This document shows, piece after piece, positions 14,633-14,853 of a stretch of DNA of 14,853 bases (within the stretch, counting starts at the first letter, position 1; each line of letters opens with the position of its first letter). The notes beneath the pieces were generated by a model that worked only from the letters and a program-made list of their open reading frames with translations, ran no database searches and was not told where the DNA came from. The stretch is taken from the NCBI GenBank assembly GCA_041592135.1, contig JBFHQR010000049.1. One strand, 5' to 3'. The position numbers were made by a program, and so were the translations under genes. The DNA comes from Porticoccus sp041592135. GTDB lineage: Bacteria > Pseudomonadota > Gammaproteobacteria > Pseudomonadales > Porticoccaceae.

Positions 14633-14658
14633 GCGCCCCTTTCTTTACCCGCAGTCAA

Positions 14659-14853
14659 ATGGATAACACCTTGAATAATCGGCAAACTCGTATCGACGCC
14701 CTCTATCAGGCCGCCCGCAAACGCATCCTTATCCTCGATGGTGCCATGGGCACGATGATCCAGTCACACCGCTTCGGCGAGGCGGATTATCGCGGCGAGC
14801 GCTTTGCTAATTGGGGCCAGGATGTGGTGGGCAACAATGACCTGCTGTCCCTC
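14659..14853 (+). CDS. metH: Cobalamin-dependent methionine synthase MetH (N-terminal part)
   Basis: The first 65 codons, running off the window end. RILILDGAMGTMIQSHRFGE, then ADYRGERFANW and GNNDLLSL match the start of the homocysteine-binding domain of MetH (E. coli has ILVLDGGMGTMIQSYRLNE). The enzyme transfers a methyl group from methyltetrahydrofolate to homocysteine through cobalamin. It diverges from nfuA with 168 nt between starts. The ribosome binding site is weak. I saw no perfect MetR box (TGAA-N5-TTCA) in the gap. Confidence 0.95.
   Translation, partial: MDNTLNNRQTRIDALYQAARKRILILDGAMGTMIQSHRFGEADYRGERFANWGQDVVGNNDLLSL

Noticed and set aside
14491..14658. Cobalamin or SAM riboswitch ahead of metH
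   Set aside because: The predicted leader is about 20 nt and no conserved riboswitch core is seen; GAATTGACGTTC resembles a MetR half-site pair but has the wrong spacing.
1..14853. CRISPR arrays, insertion sequences, tRNA genes, att sites
   Set aside because: I saw no spaced direct repeats, transposase motifs, terminal inverted repeats or cloverleaf sequence in the window.

Overview
The window is a stretch of ordinary core chromosome from a GC-rich gammaproteobacterium. The evidence is the set of neighbours: NfuA, cobalamin-dependent MetH, an AroF-type DAHP synthase, RmuC with a DUF2489 partner, a long-form PhnA protein, and a two-gene AddAB-like nuclease-helicase. A marine Cellvibrionales-type organism (Microbulbifer/Cellvibrio relatives) fits, but this is a guess from gene content. 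I see no transposase, integrase, CRISPR array, rRNA or tRNA, and no sign of recent transfer.

Layout. Positions 1-132 hold the tail of an unidentified gene. A small alanine/glutamate-rich lipoprotein follows on the minus strand (311-613) with its own long hairpin terminator. A HAD-IIA phosphatase (871-1620), two small four-helix membrane proteins (1919-2281 and 2356-2826) and a DUF1330 protein (2867-3193) read on the plus strand and end at a perfect bidirectional terminator (3207-3240). The convergent PhnA-like gene (3247-3825, minus) has an unusual compact promoter: a 14-nt palindrome sits in the spacer and a leader hairpin overlaps the ribosome binding site.

The centre is a DNA-end-processing block. 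rmuC and a DUF2489 membrane gene (minus, overlapping ATGA) diverge from an AddB-like PD-(D/E)XK protein (5879-8542) and an AddA/RecB-like helicase-nuclease (8539-11970), which also overlap by ATGA. The AddB-like protein keeps its nuclease residues, but the three C-terminal positions where AddB/Cas4-type relatives carry Fe-S cysteines are Gln, Ala and Asn. A near-concentric dyad lies midway between the two operons.

On the right, aroF (12083-13150) ends at a perfect bidirectional terminator shared with a convergent TetR-family regulator (13212-13805). nfuA (13909-14490, minus) diverges from metH (14659 to the window end). The nfuA promoter contains a nearly perfect type-1 IscR site, which predicts control by Fe-S cluster status.

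Most of the window is well-known biology. I did not find a convincing new system. The most useful leads are the cysteine-less AddB-like subunit, the nfuA IscR operator, and the candidate operator and leader hairpin in front of the PhnA-like gene.
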